A stretch of DNA of 64,000 bases from Botryotinia globosa. Its lineage: Eukaryota; Ascomycota; Leotiomycetes; Helotiales; Sclerotiniaceae. The position numbers were made by a program, and so were the translations under genes. The notes below the pieces were generated by a model. That model had not been told where the DNA came from. It did not search any database and worked only from the letters and a program-made list of their open reading frames with translations. The DNA lies in NCBI GenBank assembly GCA_014898425.1, contig RCSZ01000008.1:879501-943500 (forward strand), written 5' to 3'. The stretch's first letter is position 1; every line of letters starts with the position of its first letter. This document shows, piece after piece, positions 49,406 to 60,832 of the stretch.

Positions 49406-52400
49406 TCAAAAGAGGCCATCAATTTCTCCAGTCTCAGTGTCGACATCGACATTGAGATATCCTGGTGCGGTAGGAAGACCAGGAATGGTTTGAATATCTG
49501 CAGCAAGTGCATACCTAGAATCATATTAGAGAAAGCAATGAAAACATCATGCAAAAGAACTTACAGATAACCAGCTCCAGCAGCCAATCTCACATCCCTA
49601 ATTGGAACAGTGAATCCAGTTGGTGCACCCTTAAGATCTGGGTCATGCGACAAAGAGTATTGAGTCTTTGCAATACAGATTGGCAAGTTTCCGAAACCTT
49701 GTTTAGTGTATGTATCAACCTTCTTTTGAGCGATCTCGCTGAACTCGACCTTGTCAGCTCCATACATCTCTTTACCGATGGCTTCAATGCGAGTCTGGAC
49801 ATCTCCGTCAAGGCTGTAAAGAAGCTTGAAGTTCTTCTCCTTTTCGCTTGCAGCGATAACACCCTTGGCAAGATCAACAGCTCCCTTACCACCTTCGGCC
49901 CAGTGATTGGCTGGGATAGCATCCTCAGCACCAGCAGCAATGGCCTCCTCGCGGATAACCTCAATCTCGGCATCAGTGTCAGTCTCAAACTTGTTGATAG
50001 CGACAACAACTGGGACACCGTAAGATCTGGCATTAGAGATGTGCTTCTTGAGGTTGACGCAACCTTTGCGAAGAATCTCAACATTCTCCTCTCTGTAGAT
50101 TTGGTGGAGTGCGGCACCTGGAGCGATTGGTGGGCCACCACCGTGAACCTTGAGTGCTCGAACAGTTGCAACAACGACGACAACATCTGGAATGAGTCCC
50201 GATGATCTACACTTGATGTTGAAGAAACGTTCTCCTCCCATGGTGAAATCGAAACCTGCTTCAGTGATAACAAAACCAGCCTTCTCGTTGTGATTCTCGT
50301 CAGGCTCAGTACCAGCGAGCTTAAGAGCAAGCTTATCCGCGAGAACTGAGCTAGCACCGATACTAATGTTTGCGAATGGTCCAGCATGGACGAAAACAGG
50401 TGTTCCTTCCAATGTTTGCATCAAGTTAGGCTTAATGGCATCCTTCATCAATGCTGTCAAAGCACCACCTGCACCAAGATCATCACAAGTGACTGGGTCA
50501 CCATTTCTAGATGATCCAATGACCATGCGACCGAGTCTTTCTCTCATATCGTTCAAGTCGTTACTGAGTGCAAGAATAGCCATACACTCACTAGCGACAG
50601 AGATGTCAAAACCAGTTTCTCTAGTTTGTCCCTTCTCGGTACCAGCGGTACCGACGGTGATACCTCTCAGATGACGATCATTAACATCAAGAACACGTCT
50701 CCAGGTGATTGTCGAAGGATCGATATCTAATCTTGCGAAACGATGAATCTCGTCCTCGGTAAGCTCGTCGGGGTTGGTTTTAGTGATACCAAGCTTCTTG
50801 AGTCTGCGGAACATAATAGGTTGGAATTCACGCTTGCCCTTCTTTGCTGGAACGAGACGCTTGTAAAGCGGGCCATCCTTCTGGGTATTTTCGTGGAACA
50901 TTCTGGTCTCAATAGCAGCAGCTAACAAGTTGTTTGCAGCTGTGATTGCGTGAATATCACCAGTCAAATGGAGGTTGAATTCATCCATAGGAATGACCTG
51001 ACTGTATCCACCACCTGCAGCACCTCCCTTGATACCAAAGGTTGGTCCTTGACTTGGTTGTCGAACATTAGCGAAAGCTATACGATCAAGATGACCGGCA
51101 ATAGCTTGAGTGAGACCCATAGTAGTGGTAGATTTACCCTCGCCAAGAGGTGTTGGGGTAATACCAGTGACAACGACATAACGACCGTTGCGGCGGTGCT
51201 CAAGACGTTTGAGGAGGCTCAAATCAACTTTACCTTTGTATGCTCCATAAGGTTCAAGTTCGTAACCAGCAATACCAATCTCTTGTGCTACACGTGTGAT
51301 ATGTTTTGGGTGTTGAGCTCTTGAGATAGCAATGTCCGATGGGACTGGGGTTTGAAGCTTCAATGGCAAAGGCTTGATAGCTCTGGCCTTTTGACGCTCG
51401 AAATAAGCTGTTGCGGATTCAACAACATTCTGCAATAGCATTGCGATAGTCATTGGTCCTACTCCACCAGGTACTGGTGTGATTTGAGATGCAACTTCGG
51501 AAGCCGATTCAAAATCGACATCACCAACAAGTCTCTGCCCAGATTTTTTGGTCTCGTCAGGAATAAAGTTGGTACCGACATCAATGACCACTGCACCTGG
51601 CTTCAACCACTCTCCTTTGACAAAGTTGGCCTTTCCGATGGCTGCAACAACAACATCGGCGTTCTTGATGAATTGCTCAAGATTTTGGGTTCTGGAATGG
51701 CACACTGTCACAGTAGCATCGGCATTCTTAAGGAGGTAACTGGCAGGGCTTCCCACAATATCGCTACGTCCAAGAACGACTGCATTCTTGCCCTTTAAGT
51801 CAACTCCACTCTCTTCGAGCAAGACCATAACACCTTTTGGTGTACATGGTGTGAAAAGAGGACGCCCGCCACGCTTCGCAAGCTCGCCAATATTCGATGC
51901 TCCAAAACCATCTACATCTTTCTCATCAGATACAGCGGAAGTTACGCTGTATTCGGACATGTGCTTTGGAACCGGTAATTGGACAAGAATACCATGAACG
52001 GATGGATCATTGTTCAATTGCTCGATTTTGTCAAGGACCTCGGCTTCAGTTGCGCTCTCAGGGAATGGGATAAGTTCGCACTCGATCGCTGCCTAATTGC
52101 CCATGGATCAGTGTATGCTCGGAAATGATGAAAAATGGTGGCTAACCTCTTGTGCGGCCTTTAACTTCATGCGAACATAGGTAGCTGTACCACCATTAGT
52201 GAGTCATTTTTGACAGTATTCAGTCACAGATACGTACTTGAGTCAGAGCGATCACCCACTGTGAAAAGTTTTGTTAGCACAAACTGCTTATCGAATATTT
52301 CTAGCAACGTCTTGCGGGCATTATTTACCTTGAATAATCTTCAATGAAGGCTTGAATCTTGGGTTTGTCTTTTGGGCATCGTCGATTTCAGCATGAATCT

Positions 52401-52779
52401 TCTCACGAATCTTCTTCGCAATGGCAGTGCCATCAATCTTGGTGGCTGTCATTGTCGCTGGCGTACTTGAGAATTGTCTGGTAGTACTGCTTTGCGGGGT
52501 GAAGGGGGATATGGATGAGACCCTTGTGGAGGAGGAAAAAGTTGAGCGGTATGGCTGACCCCGCAATTGGAGTACCTGTTGGGCAGCTTGGACGAATGAA
52601 GCTGAAGGGGTTAAAGAACTCAATAGTGCTCGGTGTTGAGTAGGAAGAGAAGCTCTCGATCTAAGAATTGACGAAGAATTGGTAAGAGTGCGGCAACTCA
52701 AAGAAGGTAACATGTACACATTGTGAGGATAAACGCGGGCGGCACCACATGCTACTTTGGCTCTTTTGCCGATCAACAT
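49406..52779 (-). CDS. ade3/mis1: trifunctional C1-tetrahydrofolate synthase
   Basis: One chain with methylene-THF dehydrogenase, methenyl-THF cyclohydrolase and formyl-THF synthetase activities, supplying one-carbon units for purines, thymidylate and formyl-Met. Five exons: 52779-52329, 52258-52238 (21 bases), 52184-52147 (38 bases), 52092-49565 and 49514-49406; total 1048 residues. The dehydrogenase/cyclohydrolase part has YVRMK (the Y-x3-K catalytic motif), [24 protein letters not shown] and [10 protein letters not shown]. The synthetase part has the ATP loop [32 protein letters not shown] and the usual C-terminus ending GEIDGLF. The first ~109 residues are Ser/Arg-rich with few acids, a mitochondrial presequence. 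An internal Met at 52452 ([14 protein letters not shown]) would give a 939-residue cytosolic form, the size of yeast Ade3. Confidence 0.95.
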
Positions 52780-53040
52780 TTCTGCACTGCGCCGCAAACG
52801 AATGAGGTGATTTGATTTGATAGGCGAATGGGTGACGAGATAGAGAGATAGATAGACAGATACAGATATACTGTAGTAATAAAATCAAAATTATAACAAC
52901 AATGAATGAATGATATGAATGATAATTGATGAGCCCGTTGAATGACTACAACAATTTTTTAGTATTGGTGTATGTACTTTTTAACTTTAATAAAGCTCTC
53001 AGCATGAACATATCGGTGAAAGATAAGATGATCAAAGCAT

Positions 53041-53047
53041 TGAGTCA
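53041..53047. promoter_or_regulatory. candidate Gcn4/Cpc1 site upstream of C1-THF synthase
   Basis: TGAGTCA lies 262 bases before the C1-THF synthase start. It equals the general-control heptamer. Several unlinked copies occur elsewhere in the window, so support is modest. Confidence 0.3.
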
Positions 53048-53293
53048 AAAAATGAATAATACACCAAAAAGTAATAATTTAATCATTCAATCATTCATTC
53101 ACGCATATTTCTTCATTCTTCAGAGGATTACCTTGTGAAATGTGAAAATCATCCCATTCAAGCTTTCAAGTGAAGCATCACTTTATTATTTCTCCCCTCT
53201 CTCCCTCCTTCACTCCCCTCAGACTCCCCTCAGTAATCAACTTCTTATTAATCTTCTCATGTTGTGTCACAGCTGTGAGTCTTTGCTCTTTCT

Positions 53294-53660
53294 ACAGTAG
53301 AACTTGGCTATATTGGACTGGGATATATCGGAATCTTGGATATATTAGAATGATTTCCTTATTTGAATACTTTTTATATAGTGATATCGGATTTTTTGAA
53401 TATATTGGTATACTGGATACTTTTTTTGTAAATCCGATATAAATTTTGATAATAAATTTAATTAAAGAAACTTTTTTTTAATTAATAAGTATAATTCGTT
53501 TTAATTATATAATTTTTTTTTCAAAAATATCAAAATTTGAAATTAAAATCGAATATAAATTTTAATTAGAAAATTTGGATTACTATTTTTATATCGGAAT
53601 CCTTTTTATATTGGATTTGATTGGTCAAATATTTCATTCCGGTATAACCAAGTTCTACTG
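53294..53660. mobile_element. miniature inverted-repeat transposable element (MITE), TA target
   Basis: A 367-bp AT-rich element with terminal inverted repeats: left end CAGTAGAACTTGGCTATA and right end complementary CAGTAGAACTTGGTTATA. The repeat extends about 23 bp with three transitions. It is flanked by TA on both sides (53292-53293 and 53661-53662). No coding capacity. The TA duplication and CAGT-type end suit a Tc1/mariner-pogo non-autonomous element. It sits between the divergent C1-THF synthase and eIF3i genes. Confidence 0.85.
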
Positions 53661-53955
53661 TAGTATTTTTTAAGTGGATCCTCAAACTCGACTCATAGCC
53701 TAATAAGAAGATTTCCTCTCACCACCACTTGGCCAAGTCCCGCATCTGTCCGCATCTGTCCGCATCTGTCCGCATCTTCTCTCGCTTATGATTGGTCTTT
53801 GATAGCACACATTTGAAGAGTCAAATCCCTAGAGGATATCGAACTTTTTGAGGGGCACAAAGATTATTTCGATCCAACCCTATCTAAATACCAACCGCCA
53901 ACCTCCAACCTCCATCATATCGCGATTCCAGTACTATCAACACTGAATCGCAAAT

Positions 53956-55178
53956 ATGAGGCCCATTCTGTTGCAAGGACATGTCAGTATAAATGATGCC
54001 CTATTGGCTTACTATACGACCCCAATTTGCTAACAATCATGTAGGAGCGTGCTCTTACACAAATTAGGTATATATCATCCGTCAAAATGATAAAATACAT
54101 GCGGTATTGACGAACGAATAGATATAACAGAGATGGCGACATCATTTTCTCAACCGCGAAGGATCAGCACATTTGCGCATGGTATGCACACAACGGAGAG
54201 AGATTAGGCACCTACCACGGTCATCAGGGAGCTATATGGACAGTCGATGTGGACCCAACAACTACAATCATCGCAAGTGGTGCAGCAGACAACACAGTCA
54301 GGTTATGGGACGTTAAGACCGGAAAATGTTTGAAGACTTGGGATTTCAACACTGCTGTTAAGAGAGTCGAATTCAACGAGGATGCTACACAATTGTTGGC
54401 TGTTACCGAACAACGTATGGGATTCTTGGGAACGATCGTAGTATTGGACATCAACTTGGACGTAAACGCACCACAATCTGACGACCGAGCTTTGACCATT
54501 ACTTGTGCGGAGAGCAAGGCTACTGTTGCAGGATGGAGTTATATGTCAAAATACATCATTGCGGGGCACGAAGATGGAAGTGTTTCTCAATATGATGCCA
54601 AGGTAAGGATCTAGACTGGTGTCGTATATTCTAGGTACTGACGGGCTTGGTAGACCGGAGAGTTACTCTTCAACACTCAAGTTCACGAACCAGATCTTCA
54701 AGTCACAGATCTCCAATGGTCGCCCGATAGAACCTACTTCATCACTGCCTCGAAGGACAAGTCTGCTAAGGTAAATTACATGCACGCTTCCATGTTTTCA
54801 AAACACTAATTAGTATAGCTTGTAAATGCCCGAGACCTCGAAGTCATGAAGACCTACGTAACCGATACTCCTCTCAACAGCGCATCTATCACCCCCCAAA
54901 AGGATTTCGTCATTCTCGGTGGTGGACAAGCTGCTATGGATGTCACAACAACCTCCGCCCGCCAGGGTAAATTCGAAGCCAGATTCTACCACAAGATCTT
55001 CGAAGAGGAAATCGGTAGAGTCCGTGGACATTTCGGTCCTCTAAACACTGTTGCCGTGGATCCAAACGGAAAGGGATATGCAAGTGGTGGTGAGGATGGT
55101 TATGTCAGAGTGCACCAATTTGATAAGGGATATTTCGACTTCACATATGAGGTCGAGAGACAGGCTAGACAACAATAA
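53956..55178 (+). CDS. tif34: translation initiation factor eIF3 subunit i
   Basis: WD-repeat subunit of eIF3, which binds the 40S ribosome and stabilises the eIF3b-g-i module during initiation and scanning. Five exons: 53956-53982, 54045-54067, 54122-54602, 54654-54770 and 54819-55178; product 335 residues, the usual length. The N-terminus [19 protein letters not shown] is the classic eIF3i start. Seven beta-propeller blades follow, seen as [66 protein letters not shown] and [33 protein letters not shown]. The protein ends EVERQARQQ. Two tiny first exons are a conserved-looking feature of the gene here. Confidence 0.96.
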
Positions 55179-55788
55179 TTTAGTTTATTTGGCTTGTAGG
55201 AAAGGTGCATTTGCGGGCGTTTGTGGATCAAATCAAAAGGCTTGTAGAATCTGGAGGAAGGTAGAAAGAATGATTGATGAATCTCTTTCTATAAAGATTT
55301 AAATGAAAGAAGCAAGCTTTATTGCAAATAGTCTAGTCTTCACAACTGGTGAGATAGATGTACTTCTAAAATGAGTATATCATGAAGAATTTAAGCATGA
55401 CACCACTGTACTTTTCCAATACTTGGTTGAGCAAATGAAATATTCTAGAATAATGTTCCTTGAATGCATGGGATGGACATAAATATATCAATCTAAATTC
55501 GTAACAATGAAATGGAAAATCATGAATTCAATAATGAAATGCCACGAGAAAGATTTCAATAGGAATCCTGAGCTGCGCTCTCACCGCCTTCAAAGAATTT
55601 AACTCAATTAGGTATAGCGCCGTGGTCGCAAAAGAATTCTCGTGGAGATAGTTTGGCAAAATCCAAAAAATTTGTTGGACAATCACACTGCATTCTAAAA
55701 TACTAAAATCCTATCTGCAAAAACATTTATCTATCATATCCACGACACAACCTTTCTAAATCAAACAAGTCGTACGAACTCAGATAAA

Positions 55789-57151
55789 ATGGCTGAAATT
55801 ACAGCACGCAAGCGTAAAGGTATGTATTATTCTATAACGCTTCAATTGATTATTCTAATTTTCAATCATAGCTTCTACTGCTCCTGCAGTCCCCGCGGAC
55901 GAGGTTGCAAAATTAAAGAAGGCGAAGAAATCACCAAAATCTGCTGAAGCCGTCAAGCCCAAAGAAGCCGCCAAACCCAAGGAAGCTGCCAAACCTAAGA
56001 AGGCCGCAAAGGTTGTTGAGAAGGTTGTAGAGAAAAAGGTTGTTGAAGAACCCGAAGAACCAGTCGAGGAATCCGAAGAGGAAGAGGATGACCAAACTGA
56101 AGCTCTCCTGAAGGGTTTCGAATCAGATAATGATGAGGAAGAGAATGCCAAAGAAGGTGGACTCGAGCCCGGTCAAGAAGTTCCAAACGCCCTCGAAAAA
56201 CTCAGCAAGAAGCAAAAGAAGGCTATCAAGAAGGCTGCCGAAGAAGCTGCCAATGATCTTCCAGGTGTTGTCTATATCGGTCGCATTCCTCACGGTTTCT
56301 ACGAGGCAGAAATGAGAGCTTACTTTTCTCAATTCGGAGATATTCTCAAGATTCGTCTGTCAAGAAATAGAAGAACTGGTGCAAGCAAGCATTATGCATG
56401 GATTCAATTCGCCAGTAGGGGTGTCGCAGAAATTGTAGCCAAGACGATGGATAACTATCTATTGTTCAATCACATCTTGAAGGTCAAATTAGTACCTGAT
56501 GAGCAACTCCCTGAAGATTTGTTCAAGGGTGCCAACCGTCGCTTCAAGAAGGTTCCTTGGAATAAGATTGAGGGCCGCAGATTAGAGCAAGGTGCTGGAG
56601 AAGAGCAATGGGAGAAGAGAAGAGAAAAGGCTGAGAAGAAGCGCGAGATCGCCTCAGAGAAATTGAAGCAAATCGGTTACGAATTCGAGGCACCAAAGAT
56701 AAAATCCGCAAAGGGTGTTTCCAAGAAGCCAGTCAAGGAGATTGAGAATGGCGAAGATGAAGTTGCCGGAGACGGAGATGTTGTCATGGCCATTGAAGCT
56801 GCCCCTGCAGTTGAGGAGCCAGTCAAGGCCAAGAAGGTCAAGAAGACCAAGGTCGTCGAGGAGACTCCTACTGCCACGATCACCACAGAGGAAACCACCA
56901 TCACAACCGAAGCTGCTCCAGTCGAGAAGCCAAAGAAGGGAAAGAAGGCCGCAAAGGCAAAGGCTGTCGAAGCTCCTGTCGAGCCCGTAGCCGAAGTCGA
57001 AGCCGAAGCACCAGTTGGAAGAAAGACAAGATCTAAGAAGGCTGTCGTCAAGGTCGTCGAAACCCCTGCTGAAGTTGAGGTTGAAGCTGAGATCGAAACC
57101 CCAGCAAAGAAGGCCACCAAGGCTAAGAAAGTTAAGAAGTCCAAGGCTTAA
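55789..57151 (+). CDS. nop15: nucleolar RRM protein, NOP15 / MKI67-FHA-interacting type
   Basis: RNA-binding ribosome biogenesis factor; yeast Nop15 acts in 60S maturation and ITS2 processing. Two exons: 55789-55819 and 55872-57151; product 436 residues. The start MAEITARKRK is basic. Residues about 15-155 are a Lys/Ala/Glu-rich region with PKEAAKPKEAAKPKKAAK repeats. The single RRM follows at about 155-235: GVVYIGRIPHGF (RNP2), YFSQFGDILKIRLSR and ASKHYAWIQFAS (RNP1-like). Just after it comes the family hallmark LFKGANRRFKKVPW. The C-terminal 180 residues are again Lys/Glu/Val-Ala-rich, with KKGKKAAKAKA-type blocks, longer than in yeast Nop15 (220 residues). Nucleolar location is inferred from the basic repeats and family. 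Confidence 0.88.
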
Positions 57152-57676
57152 GCTCAAACTTTTGATTTCTGCGTTTCTCTCTTTTCTTGTAAATTGCTGC
57201 TTTGATGATATTCCCCGGCGTTATGGTCACATAAAAGAATCGTCGTTCGTATGTTTCAGAGGGAATGCTTTTAGACATGTCGCTTACTTGCTTGCTGTAT
57301 TACTTCGATCCGGCTTGCTTGTATTGAGAAGAATATGGCTCGGATGTTCTGATACTTAGTAGGCCAGGCTTAATATAAATGAATGACATATGAAATATAT
57401 GATTTATGTGATGCAATTTTTGTGATTGATCGTAGGTAGGCCTTGAGCATATTAATATTGTGAGATGCAACTGAGAGGTTGAATAGTGCTATGAAGTCTA
57501 GTGGTGAGTTTTATGTGCGGGGCATTGAAACCTGGACAATGGAACCACAGTGAGATAGCCAGATAACCAAAATCTAATCTAGAATACAGATAATCATTTA
57601 GCAAAGCTCATCGACATCTATTAAACATGTTATACACTGTATTCTATCTACCATATAGGACCCCATCCCATCTATC

Positions 57677-59411
57677 CTACCAATCACATTTCGTCACACC
57701 CCCTTCATTCAGAATCATTTTTTTCGACGCCTGAAAAAGACTAATAAGCATGACCGCGCCCCCAAACGCTACACACGCGCCCGCCATCCACGTTCTCCAG
57801 GTTCTTGTCGTTAACTTTATATAGCATAGTGGTGGTAATATATACGCCAAGGCACACGCACTAGTTGCGCCGATCAGTTCAAAGACTGCGCCAAGATCGC
57901 AGGTTACGAGACTGAGGGCCATAGCGCTGACGACGAGGGCGGAGGTGAAGATGAGATGGAGATGCATGTTGAATGGTTCGCCGGGGAACCAGTAGTTGAA
58001 CATGACTTCGCGACAGACGAAGGCTTCGAGGGGGAGGGTGGTGAGCATGTTGAGGCCGAAGCAGAGACGGGCGAGGTTGACGAGGGGGTTTGTGGCGGGG
58101 AAGTTGTTGAGCACGTTGCCGAGGGTTTTGGAGCCGAAGGTTAGGAAGCCTGAGAGGGCCATTAGGAGACAGGCGACCATGGAGATGGAGGTGCTGTAGT
58201 GGGTTACGGTGGAGAATCGGTCGATGGTGGGGGTTTGGAGGGAGCCGTAGATTAGGAGGGAGTTGTGGTGGCAGACGAAGGCTGAGGTGTGTTAGTTGAG
58301 TTGGATTGAATTGGAGGGGGTTGGAAATAAGGGGGGTGGAAGCTAACCGAAAGATATTACGCCAATGGCTTGGAAGATGCCATCGTTTATGGTGAGGAGG
58401 GGTGTGGTGAATTCCCCTCTATCTTCTTGGGGTACCATAAATCCTTGTGTTACAACTGTGAATAGAATGATCATCATACTGATCAGTGCCAAAGTGCTTG
58501 CTTTCGCCAACTGTTGCGAATTAGCATGACTCCTGAATGTTGTCTAGAAAATGTACCTTAGCGATATCCCGATATAAACTCAAAGGATAACTTATTCCCA
58601 GCACGAAAACTACGATAACAGCCCTCCTGTTTGCCAGTAGCCCCAGTACTGGCACATCACTTAATCCCGGGAAAACCGCAGTCAAAACATGCGGTATCGA
58701 ATCCCCCACAATTATACAAAAAGCTATCATACCCCCAAACGCAAAAGCCCATTGCGCAACACTAATAGCAATCAATCCCGTCCTCCCAAAACAAAACTCC
58801 ACTGTCCCCTGGAAACTATCTCGTCCACTCAGCTTTGAATTGATAACAATGAGTCTAATAGTCCAGTCCACCGTAATTGTAAGCGCGATTAGAAGAATAA
58901 CTCCGGCCAAGAGTCCAGCTTGACGAAATGCGTAAGGTTGTCCGATGATACCGGCTCCGATAATACTATTCGCCATATTCATAAATGCATTCCGCAGATT
59001 CGATTTCGGACGAGATCGTTCGCGTTCTGCCCATGTATGTACATCTTCGTCGTCGTCCCAAGGACTAGAGGCAACAGTTACGGAGGGTGCTTCGATGCCC
59101 GTTAGGAGGGGTGTAAAAGATTGAGTTCGAGATGAGGGATGTGCATGTATTTCATCATCATAGACAGGCGGCGCTCCATTACTCGCATTCAATTCGCCAT
59201 TCGGCGACGGTGGTAAATCGAATCGTACACGATTGGGCGTTCGAGGTGTATGTGTATCATTATGTCCATGTTCCTGTGCCTGCCCCGAGTGTACTATGAT
59301 ATCCTCATCTTCACTTCCTGCTTCTTCAGCGAGAAGTCCAACATCTTCTTCCGGATTGCGATTCGATGACTCTTCGTTTCTGCGATTGCTGTGCGACTTG
59401 GCTTTTGCCAT
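57677..59411 (-). CDS. AVT-type amino acid transporter (SLC38/AAAP family)
   Basis: Multi-pass amino acid/auxin permease family transporter, likely of the vacuolar Avt group. Three exons: 59411-58557, 58510-58348 and 58281-57677; product 540 residues. ATG at 59411 (MAKAKSHSNRRNEE) is the first in frame. The first 150 residues are a cytosolic acidic/Pro-Ser tail. Helix 1 carries the signature AFMNMANSIIGAGIIGQPYAF. About eleven helices follow, including VILLIALTITVDWTIRLIVI, WAFAFGGMIAFCIIV, VIVVFVLGISYPLSLYR, SMMIILFTVVTQGFM, AFVCHHNSLLIYGSL (across a splice) and LNMLTTLPLEAFVCREVMF. The signature resembles Avt2 and SLC38 proteins; substrate is not deducible. The 3' third has a C-biased coding strand. 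Confidence 0.88.
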
Positions 59412-59622
59412 TTTTGCTATCGTGGTAGCATGTTGTGAGTGAGATATTGGTTTGGGAGGATTCAATGGTTTGGCCAGAATGCTTTCGTACCTAGCTCAAT
59501 GTGCCGGTAAATGCGGCCGCAATGCTGCATGCGGGCCTTAGCGCATTTCCAATAATAGCTTGACAGTGAACCCTTCGCATCCATCAACTTTACAAACCTA
59601 GGTTGTTTTACCAAGTTTTCTT

Positions 59623-59641
59623 TTTAAAAAAAAAAAAAAAA
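59623..59641. repeat. poly-A run
   Basis: Homopolymer of A following TTTTT, in the presumed promoter between the transporter and the next plus-strand gene. Confidence 0.85.
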
Positions 59642-59726
59642 TATCCTCCAATCGTTCTTTGCTTAAAGGTTGTGTACAACTACACTCCTGATAATTTTTA
59701 CTCAATTTTGTAAATTATCAACTGTC

Positions 59727-59980
59727 ATGCGAAACGTACTTTGGAGGGGAAATCACACTCTAAAATTTCAATCCTGTCGTTTGTGTCAGAGATGGTCTTC
59801 CGTGAGCTATATCTCTGGAATCCGCCAATATTCAGCAAGGCCACTAAAGAGAGGTTTTGCTAGAACTAATCAGTTGATATCTGCGATTAAATCTATGTTA
59901 CTTGACTGGACTAGACGTCATCAAGATGTATCTCGTTCGACAGTCAAGCAAGCGGACACAAGAGATTTCAATTGTTTGAG
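59727..59980 (+). CDS. possible upstream exon or small gene with mitochondrial-like leader
   Basis: Open frame from ATG at 59727 (MRNVLWRGNHTLKF) to a GTATGG donor at 59981. The peptide is Arg/Ser-rich with almost no acids in its first 60 residues (WSSVSYISGIRQYSARPLKR), like a mitochondrial presequence. It ends in phase 2 with AG, the same phase as the first exon of the exonuclease gene 1 kb downstream. It could therefore be an alternative first exon (needing a 1034-base intron, long for this genome), or splice to AG at about 60042 and give a roughly 93-residue peptide. Weak. Confidence 0.25.
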
Positions 59981-60832
59981 GTATGGAATAAAGCTCGTAT
60001 TTCGTCAATTTTCTATCCTCGTTTTTGCTATTTGAATGCAGTTTGTTCCTTGATGGGAGCTAGGCTTTTGATGAAGAGTGCTACATTCAATGTTGCAAAG
60101 AGCTGTTTCTTTTCCCGAATATTTAGTTAAGAAGGTGCGGTCAGATGTGCTGGCTACGCTTTAGTTGAGCTATCCAGAAATAAGTTCACAGCCTTGCTTG
60201 ATCTTGAAGTAATAGCTATGATGAAATGGACCTACAGTTCGTCTTCATTATTGGTCGAGTCTAGAGATATCTTTCAAATTTACCAGATTTGCAAGTAGAC
60301 TGTTCAATTTCTTGCACAAATAATCTACATTGAGACGTTACCAAGTGGCACTTCATTGTAGATACACTTCTTTCATTAGCCTCTGAACGAGACTTCATTT
60401 TCCATAATTCATCTATTAGTTTTACTTCAATATTGTCTCAAGAAAGGCAGGAAAAAATATATAATCAGAGGCTTGGCTACGATCAAATTACGTTGATAAA
60501 CAAATGAATAACCTGGTCCTCAATCATAGCGCCTTAGCATCCAATGGCCATGCGATGTTTTTATGAAATCTCGCATGCCTTTATTGAGAGGACGTAAGTA
60601 TTCATTGACCCAATTGTTCTCTGGATTCTCTTATAATATGGGAAGACAGAGACTGGAGTGATGAGTTCTCGAGGTCGTGCCTTGAGCAGAATTAGCTGGT
60701 CGGAACTCACCATGATTGCCAAAGTGCCTTTGATGGGCAAACGTGTGGGAGATTTCCCTTTGGAGATTGGGTCTGACAGAGAGTCATTTTACTTCCAGAT
60801 ATGTTTGTCCATTTGAATGCATCAAACCGAAT

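Noticed and set aside
56654..57157. Leu/Gly-rich 167-codon minus-strand frame
   Set aside because: Antisense of the Lys/Glu-rich tail of the nucleolar RRM protein.
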